Positions 1-8,147 of a DNA stretch of 64,000 bases are shown here, piece after piece. This DNA is from Flavobacteriales bacterium (GTDB taxonomy: Bacteria > Bacteroidota > Bacteroidia > Flavobacteriales_F > PHOS-HE28), in assembly GCA_016717225.1 (NCBI GenBank), contig JADKGB010000037.1:62001-126000 (forward strand). Direction: 5' to 3'. The position numbers and the translations under genes were made by a program. The notes beneath the pieces are model-generated. The model ran no database searches. It saw nothing but the letters and a program-made list of their open reading frames with translations, and was not told the DNA's origin. Numbering within the stretch: the first letter of the stretch is position 1; each line of letters starts with the position of its first letter.

Positions 1-1115
1 GCTGCTTCGCCGAATACTGCACGGGGATCCAACTGGGCGGTGGTGGTTCTCCTTGCGATAGTCTGAGCGCGGATTTCTGGTGGCAACAAGGTGGCGGTCC
101 GACAAACATCTTTTTTTCGGCTACTTCGGGTAACGCAAGCCACTGGCTCTGGACCTTTGGCGACGGCTCCTCCTCGGACGATGGGCCTCAGGGGACGCAT
201 GAGTACACCGAACCGGGAACGTATCAACTCTGTCTTACTGCTTGGTATCCGATCCAGGGAACGCAGGACACTTGTTCAGCGACCTCCTGCCAGTGGGTCA
301 CGTTCGGAGGTTCACCTTGTGACGGCTTGGAGGCTGGTTTCCAAGCGAATGTTGGGGATGTGACTGTTTGGTTCTCCAACACAACCATCGGCACAGGCTT
401 CCAGACCACTTGGCTCTGGGACTTCGGCGACGGCACAACGAGCAATGACGCACAACCCTCACACATCTTCCCAGGACTGGACACGTATGAGGTTTGCCTG
501 ACGGTCACCAGCATCTTCGAGCAGCCAGGGGGCGGCATCATCACTTGTCAGGACAGCTATTGCCAGTCTGTGGTCACCGGCGGCACCACGCCATGCGACA
601 ACTTGTGGACGGCCAGCTTCGAGTTCGGGAATCAAGGCAATGTCTACACGTTCTTCAACACAAGCAACACCGAAGGCGCTGTGGTAAGCACTCAGTGGGC
701 GTTCGGGGACGGAACCTTCGGTGATGGCTCACAACTCATCCACACCTATACAACATCCGGCAACTACACCATATGCATGACCATCACCGGCATCGCACCC
801 GGTACTAACGACACCTGCCAAGTGGAGCTTTGCCAGAACATCGAGATCTCAGTGGGCATCGAAGACGTAATTGGATCACTTCCGATCAACGTTTGGCCTC
901 AACCTTTCGATGACGCGGTGCGATTAGAGGGCGAAGACTTGCGCGGCAACACGCGTTATACGCTTATGGATATGACCGGGCGTATCATGAATGACCGCCT
1001 CGTTTTGTCGCAGGATCGTATAACGCTGGACTACTCAGGTCTTACGGCAGGCACCTACTTGCTGCGCCTGCGCAATGGACATGTCGACCGTTCACTGCGT
1101 GTGATGAAACACTAG
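1..1115 (+). CDS. Secreted PKD-domain protein with T9SS sorting tail (5' partial)
   Basis: The reading frame is open from the left edge (first whole codon at position 3), so the N-terminus lies outside the window; about 370 residues are visible. Three PKD-like repeats show the hallmark W-x-F-G-D-G near visible residues 50, 137 and 232, each about 85 residues apart and bounded by cysteines. The last 75 residues resemble a type A T9SS C-terminal domain: a VWPQPF segment in place of the usual NPF, a variable beta region, then GTYLLRL and a basic end (VMKH). It is therefore probably exported by the type IX system and anchored on or released from the cell surface. PKD domains usually bind glycans or proteins; the catalytic part, if any, is missing here. 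It ends 9 nt before a strong terminator hairpin. Confidence 0.85.
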   Translation, partial: CFAEYCTGIQLGGGGSPCDSLSADFWWQQGGGPTNIFFSATSGNASHWLWTFGDGSSSDDGPQGTHEYTEPGTYQLCLTAWYPIQGTQDTCSATSCQWVTFGGSPCDGLEAGFQANVGDVTVWFSNTTIGTGFQTTWLWDFGDGTTSNDAQPSHIFPGLDTYEVCLTVTSIFEQPGGGIITCQDSYCQSVVTGGTTPCDNLWTASFEFGNQGNVYTFFNTSNTEGAVVSTQWAFGDGTFGDGSQLIHTYTTSGNYTICMTITGIAPGTNDTCQVELCQNIEISVGIEDVIGSLPINVWPQPFDDAVRLEGEDLRGNTRYTLMDMTGRIMNDRLVLSQDRITLDYSGLTAGTYLLRLRNGHVDRSLRVMKH

Positions 1116-1123
1116 ACCGTGAT

Positions 1124-1174
1124 CACTATGAACACGAAGGGCTCCCATAACAGGAGCCCTTCGTGTTCATAGTG
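1124..1174. terminator. Bidirectional intrinsic terminator
   Basis: A perfect 22-bp inverted repeat (1124-1145 and 1153-1174) with a 7-nt loop lies between the convergent ends of the PKD gene and ssb. The stem is longer than usual, and there is no long T-run on either side, so efficiency is inferred from stem strength and convergent placement. Confidence 0.8.
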
Positions 1175-1186
1175 GACCAGGCCGGC

Positions 1187-1558
1187 TCACAACATTGCCA
1201 CACCTGTAGATGCGGCATTCGCGGACCGCTCGACCACAGAGAAGTTGTTCATGACCACTTCAGTGAAGTACCGCTTCTGGCCATCCTTGCCCTCGTAACT
1301 GCCGTGAACAAGGCGGCCATCCAATGAAATTCGGCTTCCCTTCTTCAGCATTTGCATGACCTCATCGGCACTTTTGCCCCAAGCCGTGATCTGGTGCCAC
1401 TGGGTGTCTTCTTTGCTGTTCCCGTTACCAAAGCTGAACTGCTCGGTTGTAGCCAGGCTGAAGCGGGCCCTGCGCTTACCGCCTTCGAATTCGCGCACCT
1501 CGGGGTCTTTGCCCAAATTGCCCATCAATTGTACTCGGTTGGTGATCGTCGTTTCCAT
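1187..1558 (-). CDS. ssb: Single-stranded DNA-binding protein, short form without acidic tail
   Basis: A 123-residue SSB. The OB-fold is recognisable from the N-terminal NRVQLMGNLGKDPEVR, the WHQITAWGKSAD strand and the GSRISLDGRLVHGSYEGKDGQ region. SSB coats single-stranded DNA in replication, recombination and repair. The usual Gly/Pro-rich linker and acidic DDDIPF-type tip that recruits partner proteins are absent: the protein ends GVAML straight after the fold. This suggests a paralogue used in recombination or competence, with the main replicative SSB elsewhere, although short SSBs are not rare in Bacteroidota. It converges on the PKD gene through the terminator at 1124-1174. The start is ATG at the beginning of the OB-fold. 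Confidence 0.9.
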   Translation of the reverse strand: METTITNRVQLMGNLGKDPEVREFEGGKRRARFSLATTEQFSFGNGNSKEDTQWHQITAWGKSADEVMQMLKKGSRISLDGRLVHGSYEGKDGQKRYFTEVVMNNFSVVERSANAASTGVAML

Positions 1559-1764
1559 TCTCGTTCTTTTTTGCCCGGCTCCTTGGCCTCACTATGTAGG
1601 CCACTCCGTGCTTGTTCATGTGTAGTGTTACGGTCGTTCTCTCCAGGCCTGGTTCGTTGACCGCTGCAAACATCAGGGCCGCAGAATTCGATACTCGACC
1701 AGTAGACGTTTATAGCCGTTCATAGGCGTTTGTCGAACGGAAATGGAGCCTCCCCTCCGGCGGC

Positions 1765-1793
1765 TTGGGCTCACTTCGCACCCTCTATATTCG
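1765..1793 (+). promoter_or_regulatory. Predicted Bacteroidota promoter of the usp gene
   Basis: TTG (1765-1767), an 18-nt spacer and TATATTCG (1786-1793) match the Bacteroidota -33/-7 arrangement (TTTG and TAnnTTTG, here with TTCG). It is 38 nt upstream of the usp start. The prs promoter has exactly the same spacing. Confidence 0.55.
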
Positions 1794-1831
1794 CAAACTC
1801 CTAACAGTCCTCGACCTGCCTCTTTCACGCC

Positions 1832-2674
1832 ATGCCACATACAAATAAGAAGATCATCGTTCCTACCGATTTCACCAAGGTGGCGGATTGTGCGTTGAAC
1901 CATGCAAGCACGATGGCTTTGAGTATGGGGGCTGAAATTCATCTATTGCACATCGTGGCCAACAAAGAAGATGTGGATGAGGCGCGGACGAAACTTGCTA
2001 TTGTCGTGGAACGCGCGAAGGGTGCTGGCGTGAAAGCGCCACTATTCCCGCTAGTGCGGGTAGGCTCGGTTTATGAGGACATCGGCACAGCGGCGAATGA
2101 GATCGGCGCAGGGCTTATCATCATGGGAACACACGGAATGCGCGGAATGCAGTTCATTACGGGTAGCCGGGCCTTGCGCGTGATCACCAACAGCACCGTG
2201 CCCTTCATCATTGTGCAGGAGCGTAATATCAAAGAGAGCGGCTACCGTGATATCGTCGTGCCCCTGGACCTTCACAAAGAGAGCCGACAGAAGCTCACTC
2301 TTGTTGCTGATATGGCCAAGTATTTCAAATTCAAGGTGCATTTGGTGGTGCCCAAGGAGAGCGACGAGTTCCTGCATAACCAATTGCTGAACCACCTGCG
2401 ATTTGCCGATGGATATTTGCGTGAGCGGGGCATCGAGCACGAGGCTCATATTTTGGAAGAAGACAACGACGACCTGGTGAAGGGCGTGATCCGCTATGCG
2501 GTAAAGGTGGATGCCGACCTGATCACCATCGTGAACATGCTTCAGAACAGCATCTTTGGCGTACTGGGCGTGCCTAACGAGCAGGAGATTATCACCAACG
2601 AGGCTATGATCCCGGTGATGTGCATGAACCCCTTGAGTACCGGTACAACAGACGCTCCGGTTTGGAACGTTTAA
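1832..2674 (+). CDS. Universal stress protein, tandem Usp domains
   Basis: A 280-residue cytoplasmic protein with two UspA folds, roughly residues 5-145 and 150-275. The first opens with IIVPTDFTKVADCALNHA and contains the nucleotide-binding signature GTHGMRG...GSRALRVI near residues 95-115, followed by STVPFIIVQE. The second (DIVVPLDLHKESRQKL) lacks an intact glycine loop, so probably only the first half binds ATP. Family members help survive starvation, oxidative or redox stress, but the exact role here cannot be told from sequence. It is a single gene with its own predicted promoter, and it converges on the PP2C operon 41 nt downstream. Confidence 0.88.
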   Translation: MPHTNKKIIVPTDFTKVADCALNHASTMALSMGAEIHLLHIVANKEDVDEARTKLAIVVERAKGAGVKAPLFPLVRVGSVYEDIGTAANEIGAGLIIMGTHGMRGMQFITGSRALRVITNSTVPFIIVQERNIKESGYRDIVVPLDLHKESRQKLTLVADMAKYFKFKVHLVVPKESDEFLHNQLLNHLRFADGYLRERGIEHEAHILEEDNDDLVKGVIRYAVKVDADLITIVNMLQNSIFGVLGVPNEQEIITNEAMIPVMCMNPLSTGTTDAPVWNV

Positions 2675-2715
2675 TGGGCGCGGTTCACCAGGTCGGTCGT
2701 CTCGTGTGACCTCGA

Positions 2716-4509
2716 TCAAGCCCGCATGCCGATCACGAGCACATCGTCAACCTGTTCCTGTGCTCCCCGCCACTGATTAAGCGCATCGAGCAGCAGCGCT
2801 TTCTGCCGATCCATGGGCTTGTTGTGGATCTCCACCAATAGCTCTCTGAATCGGCGATAGAGGAACTTCTTTCCCTTGGGCCCTCCAAATTGATCAGCGT
2901 AGCCATCGCTGAATATGTAGACCACATCGCCTTTGCGCAGTTGGATGCGGTGATCCGTAAAGCCTTCATTGCCGATATCAAAGCCGCCTATCGGTCGCTT
3001 ATCGGGTGCATACTGGACCACCTCATCGTCGCGCACCAGGTATAGCGGGCAGTTCGCTCCAGCGTATTCGAGCAGCAGGCGCTCCGGATCAAGCGCGCAC
3101 AAGGCCATATCCATTCCGTCGCGCACGAATTGATCACGGTCCTTGTGCAGCGTTTCGTAGGAGATGCGATTCAGGTCGCGCAGCACATCGCTAGGGCGCG
3201 TGTTGCCATGTTCTTTGATCGACTGATTGAGGCCGTTGTGACCCACCAGGCTCATAAAGGCTCCCGGTACGCCGTGGCCAGTACAATCAACTGCTGCGAA
3301 GATCACTTTCTTGTTCACTTCTTCCACCCAATAAAAATCACCACTGACTATGTCTTTCGGGCGGTACAGCACGAAACTGTCGGGCAAAAGCTCCTTGATG
3401 CGCTTCTCCGGTGGCAATATGGATTCCTGCAGGCGTTTGGCGTAGCGGATACTATCCGTGACATTCTTGTATAGCTCAACCACTTTGCGACTCTGCCGCT
3501 CCACCTCCTCTTTCTGGCGTACCACTTCCTCTGTACGCTCTTTCACTTTCGTCTCCAGAATGCGTTCCCTTTCGCCAAGTTCGGTGCGCATTTTCAGCAA
3601 TGCGTGTCCCAACATATCCTCTTCGCTCAGCGGTTGGTAGTCAGCATTGAAATCACCTGCGGCTACAGCGTGGCTGAACTCTGTAGTCCGCTTAAGACCA
3701 TCGATCAGTCCGGTAAGCGCTTGTGACATTTCGCCGATCTCGTCATTGCGGGCATGTATCCGCGTACGCGGAAATACGCCGCGACCAAGGGAAAGCAACA
3801 CCGTGCGCAGCTTCTGTACGGGTCCCACAATGCCACGAATGATCAGAAAGGCGACGATAATACCGACCACGACCAAGCCACTTCCGAGATAGAGAACAAA
3901 AAACTTGAGCGAATCGAAACTTCGGATCATTCCACCGCTCAGACTTTGGCGCTTAGCCTCTTGCATTTTCAACAACTCGTCCACATCCGCGAGAAGAATG
4001 CGGGTTTGTTCATCCAACGGCCCACCCTCTTCGGCAAGTTCACTTCGTTCCATCCACACGAACGGATCCTTGTAGCTCGACAGTGAGGGTAATATCGCCT
4101 TGATGCGTTCGTGCATCACGAAGAGTTTGTCCATTTCTCCGAAGCTCTTGTTCAAGAGAGCCAACTCCTCCTTCTCCCAGCCCGCACTAAGGGTGTCCAA
4201 GCGATCCATCAATCTTGGAAGGTCCTGTTCCGTCAGCGCTATCAGGGCTGTTTTCTCAGGCGCATCGGGTATGCTTTCATTATTCGCCCAGAACTTGATG
4301 AGCATTTGTGTGTTCACCACCAGGTTTCGCAAGCGCACAACGGCATCCACGCTGGGGCTGTAGACTTCATTGATCTCTGTATTGATCGACCGGCTGCGCT
4401 CCAGCGTGCTGTTGGTAAGCACCACCACCAGCAATGCGAAAAAGATGAACAGGCCGAAGCCCATTCCGATCCGGCGGCCGATGGTAAGCCTGAACCGCAT
4501 GGCTGGCAT
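2716..4509 (-). CDS. HAMP-domain membrane protein with SpoIIE-type PP2C phosphatase
   Basis: A 597-residue sensor-phosphatase. From the N-terminus: a TM segment (about 10-32), a periplasmic helical sensor (to about 200), a second TM (about 203-225), a HAMP domain (about 228-280), a coiled-coil linker (about 315-355) and a SpoIIE/PP2C catalytic domain (about 375-597). The metal-binding acidic motifs are visible: SGDFYW, AAVDCTGHGVPGAFMS, RDGMDMAL and IFSDGYADQFGG. Such enzymes dephosphorylate serine or threonine on anti-anti-sigma-type partners, and no STAS partner is encoded nearby. I chose ATG 4509 because its A is shared with the upstream stop codon (TGATG); a GTG at 4512 is also possible. 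It is the last gene of the YfiR-TPR-PP2C operon, so its signal input is probably periplasmic. Confidence 0.87.
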   Translation of the reverse strand: MPAMRFRLTIGRRIGMGFGLFIFFALLVVVLTNSTLERSRSINTEINEVYSPSVDAVVRLRNLVVNTQMLIKFWANNESIPDAPEKTALIALTEQDLPRLMDRLDTLSAGWEKEELALLNKSFGEMDKLFVMHERIKAILPSLSSYKDPFVWMERSELAEEGGPLDEQTRILLADVDELLKMQEAKRQSLSGGMIRSFDSLKFFVLYLGSGLVVVGIIVAFLIIRGIVGPVQKLRTVLLSLGRGVFPRTRIHARNDEIGEMSQALTGLIDGLKRTTEFSHAVAAGDFNADYQPLSEEDMLGHALLKMRTELGERERILETKVKERTEEVVRQKEEVERQSRKVVELYKNVTDSIRYAKRLQESILPPEKRIKELLPDSFVLYRPKDIVSGDFYWVEEVNKKVIFAAVDCTGHGVPGAFMSLVGHNGLNQSIKEHGNTRPSDVLRDLNRISYETLHKDRDQFVRDGMDMALCALDPERLLLEYAGANCPLYLVRDDEVVQYAPDKRPIGGFDIGNEGFTDHRIQLRKGDVVYIFSDGYADQFGGPKGKKFLYRRFRELLVEIHNKPMDRQKALLLDALNQWRGAQEQVDDVLVIGMRA

Positions 4510-5435
4510 CACTTGTCCTTGGGCGGCCCAGGCTCTGGTGCCTTGAGGGGTGTTTCCTGGTCGAGCGCTTCGTACTTATGCCTGTATTCCTCGCTCTTGT
4601 CCACTTCCTGCAAGCTGTAATGAATACCCTCCAGACCAAGAAGCGTCTCACGCCTCTTCGGGTTCATGACGTGCGCTTTCAGCATATAGGGAAGCGCGCT
4701 GGCGAAGTAGTTGCGGCTAACGGCTTGGATCTCCTGGATGCCCGGTATATCGGTTCCTGCACTTATCCGTTGGATATTGTACACTCCCCTGTTATAGTAC
4801 AGCGTGGCCAAATTGTAATTCGCTCCGTAATTGGAGCTATCGAGCTCAAGTACGTGTTTGTAGAGCGCAATTGCTCTTATGAACCAGGTCGTATCCTCCC
4901 TGTTCTGGTTGAACCGCTTCGTCATTACGGTGCCCAAGGCATTTCCGAATTCGATGTCACGTTCTATGAACGCGTGGTCGGGGTCCAAGCGCAGCACGTC
5001 CTCCTTGTACTTGGCGTAAAGTGAGCTTGCCCGTTGGTCATCGAGTTCGTTCAATGCTCGTGCGGCATCATTATAGATCGTCTTGCACAAGAAGTCGTAC
5101 GCCTGTTTGCTGCTCTTTGAATATTCGTTCGCTGTATCTGTTACGGTGCTCGTGAACAGGCTTGCAAGTGACTCGTCCCGAATGACATCGGCATCTGAGC
5201 CTGTGGGCATTCCCTTGAAAATATCCTTATAAACAAAGCCCCTCAACACCCACGCCTCCGGACTCTTGGCAGCGGCGGGGGACCTCACCAGTTCATCCAG
5301 CATGGCGCGCGCTGCTGGCAGATCGCCAGCTTGATAAAGACGATTGGCTTCCACCAGTTCACCCGGCTGGGCCTGAACCGCTTGGGCGGCCAATAGCCCG
5401 ACCAACAACAAAGCGATATGGCGCAAGTGCTTCAT
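4509..5435 (-). CDS. Exported TPR protein of the PP2C operon
   Basis: A 308-residue protein with a type I signal peptide (cleavage likely after VQA, near residue 22) and no cysteine lipobox. It is helix-rich with TPR-like units, for example EANRLYQAGDLPAARAMLDEL near the N-terminus and YGANYNLATLYYNRG near residue 210. This suggests a periplasmic scaffold. Its ATG overlaps the stop of the YfiR-like gene by 4 nt (ATGA), and its stop overlaps the start of the PP2C gene. The three products are therefore probably made in fixed ratio and act together, perhaps with this protein linking YfiR to the sensor. Specific function unknown. Confidence 0.8.
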   Translation of the reverse strand: MKHLRHIALLLVGLLAAQAVQAQPGELVEANRLYQAGDLPAARAMLDELVRSPAAAKSPEAWVLRGFVYKDIFKGMPTGSDADVIRDESLASLFTSTVTDTANEYSKSSKQAYDFLCKTIYNDAARALNELDDQRASSLYAKYKEDVLRLDPDHAFIERDIEFGNALGTVMTKRFNQNREDTTWFIRAIALYKHVLELDSSNYGANYNLATLYYNRGVYNIQRISAGTDIPGIQEIQAVSRNYFASALPYMLKAHVMNPKRRETLLGLEGIHYSLQEVDKSEEYRHKYEALDQETPLKAPEPGPPKDK

Positions 5436-6019
5436 TGGATGGCCTTGTATGCAAGTTGCACGAGGGTACTCCCAACTTCCAACTTGTGTTTTCGTGCATT
5501 CACCACGCTCAACTCGTACTTCACGGTATTGGATACGCGAACGAAATTCACGGTTGAGCCATCCTCCAGCGCATCCGGGTACTCTGTGATGACCAACGTG
5601 CTCTTCTTCTCCAATCCCTTGTAGATCACCGGCAACAAGGCGAGTTCACTTTGCGATACGAACAAGATGTGGCACTGATCGATGTCGCCGCTTTTGGGCA
5701 GCTTCCGTACTTCAATGGGTTGCTTTCCGATTGATTTCTCGGCATACTTCTTTACAAGCTCCTGATACAGGTTGCTACTGCCGAGAACACTTATGATGAA
5801 GGGGCCGTTCTTCAGCGAAGGATCTTTCCATTCAACCAGTTTGGCAATGTTATAGATGTAACTGGCTTGCACAATTGCGGTAGTGTCCTTGTCCGCTTCT
5901 CGCGGGTCGGTCGCCGCGCTTGTACCCAACACAACCAACAAAACACCGAGCACCTTGGCAGCACGGCTCGCCGACCAATGGCGACACATAGCTTTGGCGT
6001 GCTTGAAAAAGGGATACAT
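5432..6019 (-). CDS. YfiR-like (DUF4154) periplasmic protein
   Basis: A 195-residue protein with an N-terminal hydrophobic export signal (VLGVLLVVLG near residues 25-35) and a DUF4154 domain. Typical features are YIYNIAKLVEWKD, the substrate-fold strand FIISVLGSSNLYQ, and the HILFVSQSE and STLVITEY segments. In Pseudomonas, YfiR is a redox-responsive periplasmic repressor of the HAMP-GGDEF protein YfiN. Here the same operon encodes a HAMP-PP2C protein instead, so I infer YfiR-like inhibition of a phosphatase. The start at 6019 keeps the signal peptide but forms a CATG palindrome with the divergent M28 start; ATG 5989 is the alternative. A TACTTTG box at 6042-6036 may be the promoter. Confidence 0.8.
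   Translation of the reverse strand: MYPFFKHAKAMCRHWSASRAAKVLGVLLVVLGTSAATDPREADKDTTAIVQASYIYNIAKLVEWKDPSLKNGPFIISVLGSSNLYQELVKKYAEKSIGKQPIEVRKLPKSGDIDQCHILFVSQSELALLPVIYKGLEKKSTLVITEYPDALEDGSTVNFVRVSNTVKYELSVVNARKHKLEVGSTLVQLAYKAIQ
5989..5996 (+). promoter_or_regulatory. Predicted -7 box of the M28 peptidase gene, inside the YfiR gene
   Basis: TAGCTTTG fits the TAnnTTTG -7 consensus and ends 21 nt before the M28 ATG at 6018. It lies within the first codons of the divergent YfiR-like gene. No good -33 TTG is visible at the expected distance. Confidence 0.4.
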
Positions 6020-7499
6020 GCTTACGGGTCGGGGACAAAGTAGCAGCGCACGAACGTTGTGCTTTTTAGCGGTGCTGCTCATCTTTTCACACAACGATGT
6101 TCGTTGCCAAGCGCCTAACGATACAATTCTGCGCTCCATCGACATGGAAGCGCAACGAAGCGCGATGGGGTATTCGTGGCTGCGCTGGAGCACTTCCCAT
6201 ATTGGTCACCGCCTCACAGGCTCCCCTAATGGGACGCGAGCGGAGGCCACGGCAGATAGTTTGTTCAGGGTGGGCGGCTCGTCGCTAGTCTCCTTTGCGC
6301 CTTTCACAGCTCGCGCTTGGTCACGCGGGAACGTCCGCACAACGATCACCAATGGAAATGGAACAGAGGAATTACTGACTTCAGTCGCGCTCGCACTTAC
6401 TCCAGACAGCAGTTTATTGACCGGACAGCTTGTTGATGTCGGTAATGGGCTCCCGGCTGATGTCGAACGGGCTGGCGCTAGCCTGCATGGAAAGGTGGCT
6501 GTGATCAATCTTCAATTGGTTGCCGCACAAACCGGTAGCAGCAATCTTCATCGTAGTGAAAAAACTTCGCTCGCCTTGGACGCTGGTGCCACGGGCGTTG
6601 TTTTCATCAATAATGTGGAAGGCCACATTCTACTTACGGGCACAGCCAGTGCTACTGGTGATGTTCTGAAGGCGCCCGTGGTATGCATTGGCCAAGAGGA
6701 AGGCGCTGCACTGCGCGAGCACATGCGCGTCGATAGCAGTTTGCGCGTGACTATCCGGATGATCAATCGTAACGCACAGGTGACCGCCCGAAATGTGATC
6801 TGCGAACTTCCGGGAAGCGATCCGGGTGCCGGCGTTATCGTGGTTGGAGGACACCTGGATAGCTGGGACTTGGCAACAGGGGCTACCGACAACGGCCTTG
6901 GGTCTTACTCGATACTGGACCTGGCTCGTTGTTACCATGCACTTGGCCTGCAGCCCAAAAGGGCGATCCGGTTCATTCTTTTCATGGGCGAAGAAGAGGG
7001 CTTGTTGGGCAGCGGTGCGCTGGTAAAAGAATGGAAGGCGAATGGCGAATTGGATCAGGTGAAGTGCATGATCAACCTTGATATGAGCGGGCACCCAAAG
7101 GGATTCAATGTATTCGGGCCTGGTGACTGGAGCGCGACGGTGCGCGACGGACAGGCACCCATCGCAGCCTCTGACACCTCCTTCAAAGCGCTTTTGACTA
7201 CAGATCCAGGATTACACAGCGATCATCAGGCTTTCATGCTCGAGGGCATACCCGTTATCGCGCCCATTTGCGACTTGGGGAACCACGTGTATGGCTGCTA
7301 TCACAGTAGTTGCGACGACATACACCTCGTAGATCCGCAGGCCATGGTGAACAACGTACGCCGGGTGGGACAGTTGCTCTGGGTACTGTCAAATGCACCG
7401 GAGCTGCCCGGTCCTTTCACATCTGCCGAACTACGCGAACGATTAACCGCAGCTGGACTGGAAGACAAGCTCCGGATCCAGAAGGCGTGGCCATGGTAG
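6018..7499 (+). CDS. Secreted M28 metallopeptidase with PA domain
   Basis: A 493-residue zinc aminopeptidase or carboxypeptidase-like protein. A signal peptide (about residues 1-30, ending VRCQ) is followed by a PA domain insert (about 140-250, with ALDAGATGVVFINN) and the M28 catalytic core. Zinc ligands and catalytic acids are visible in order: GGHLDSWD (His, near 277), GATDNG (Asp), GEEEGLLGS (general base Glu and ligand Glu), NLDMSG (Asp) and YHSSCDD (His, near 428). It probably degrades peptides outside the inner membrane. I chose ATG 6018 for its signal peptide; a longer reading frame runs back over the YfiR-like gene and is not believable. It ends 3 nt from the convergent ferritin stop. 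Confidence 0.88.
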   Translation: MLTGRGQSSSARTLCFLAVLLIFSHNDVRCQAPNDTILRSIDMEAQRSAMGYSWLRWSTSHIGHRLTGSPNGTRAEATADSLFRVGGSSLVSFAPFTARAWSRGNVRTTITNGNGTEELLTSVALALTPDSSLLTGQLVDVGNGLPADVERAGASLHGKVAVINLQLVAAQTGSSNLHRSEKTSLALDAGATGVVFINNVEGHILLTGTASATGDVLKAPVVCIGQEEGAALREHMRVDSSLRVTIRMINRNAQVTARNVICELPGSDPGAGVIVVGGHLDSWDLATGATDNGLGSYSILDLARCYHALGLQPKRAIRFILFMGEEEGLLGSGALVKEWKANGELDQVKCMINLDMSGHPKGFNVFGPGDWSATVRDGQAPIAASDTSFKALLTTDPGLHSDHQAFMLEGIPVIAPICDLGNHVYGCYHSSCDDIHLVDPQAMVNNVRRVGQLLWVLSNAPELPGPFTSAELRERLTAAGLEDKLRIQKAWPW

Positions 7500-7502
7500 A
7501 AC

Positions 7503-8024
7503 CTAGCCGGCTCCGCCCTTGGTCTTTGCAGCAGCGCCTGTCATTCCTTGCAGATCGCGGTCGAAAAGGTAGAGTCCTCCTTTGTCGGTGCCGATCAGTT
7601 GCAACTTGTCAATAAGTGTGCGTGCCAGTGTTTCCTCTTCGATCTGCTCGCTCACATACCATTGCATGAAGTTGTGGGTCGTGTAGTCCTTCTCCTTCAA
7701 ACACAGGTCAACCACCTTGTTGATCGACGCGGTCACGAACGTCTCATGGTCCAAAAGGGTCTGAAAAATGTGCGTGATCGACTTGTATTCCTTCTGCGGC
7801 TGCCTGAGCGCCGGAACTACGGCTTTGCCACCGCGATCGTTCACGAATTTGATGAGCTTCAGCATATGCACCCGCTCTTCGTCACTGTGTGTGTACAGGA
7901 ATGCGGAGGTGCCGCTTAGTCCATTGGTTTCGGCCCAACTGGCCATCGCCAAATAAGACTGACTGCTGCTGGCTTCGATCTCGATCTGCGCGTTCAAGGC
8001 GGCCTCTATCTTCTTGGGGAGCAT
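7503..8024 (-). CDS. ftnA: Ferritin, non-haem
   Basis: A 173-residue bacterial ferritin. The ferroxidase-centre residues align with the well-known positions: Glu17, Glu50 and His53 (EIEASSSQSYL and DEERVHML), with a further EQIEEET near 130. It assembles a 24-subunit cytoplasmic shell that oxidises Fe2+ and stores Fe3+. The C-terminal extension after about residue 158 is Ala/Gly/Lys-rich and probably disordered. The gene stands alone, converging on the M28 peptidase. A TAACTTTG box at 8051-8044, 20 nt upstream of the ATG, is the likely -7 element. No Fur box was recognised with confidence. Confidence 0.93.
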   Translation of the reverse strand: MLPKKIEAALNAQIEIEASSSQSYLAMASWAETNGLSGTSAFLYTHSDEERVHMLKLIKFVNDRGGKAVVPALRQPQKEYKSITHIFQTLLDHETFVTASINKVVDLCLKEKDYTTHNFMQWYVSEQIEEETLARTLIDKLQLIGTDKGGLYLFDRDLQGMTGAAAKTKGGAG

Positions 8025-8043
8025 TTCTTCGGGGGAATGTGTA

Positions 8044-8051
8044 CAAAGTTA
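8044..8051 (-). promoter_or_regulatory. Predicted -7 box of ferritin gene
   Basis: TAACTTTG on the minus strand matches TAnnTTTG and lies 20 nt before the ferritin ATG. No TTG was found 17-20 nt further upstream, so the promoter call rests on the -7 box alone. Confidence 0.45.
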
Positions 8052-8147
8052 ACGCGCGACACGGTCGTGCTGTTCATACAAGAGTGTGAAGCCGCGCGCG
8101 GACCGGGCTCCCTTCTACTTTTCAGCTTTACGCAAGAAACGAATAGC

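Noticed and set aside
5883..6017. N-terminal extension of the M28 peptidase
   Set aside because: It would precede the signal peptide and overlap the YfiR-like gene on the other strand.
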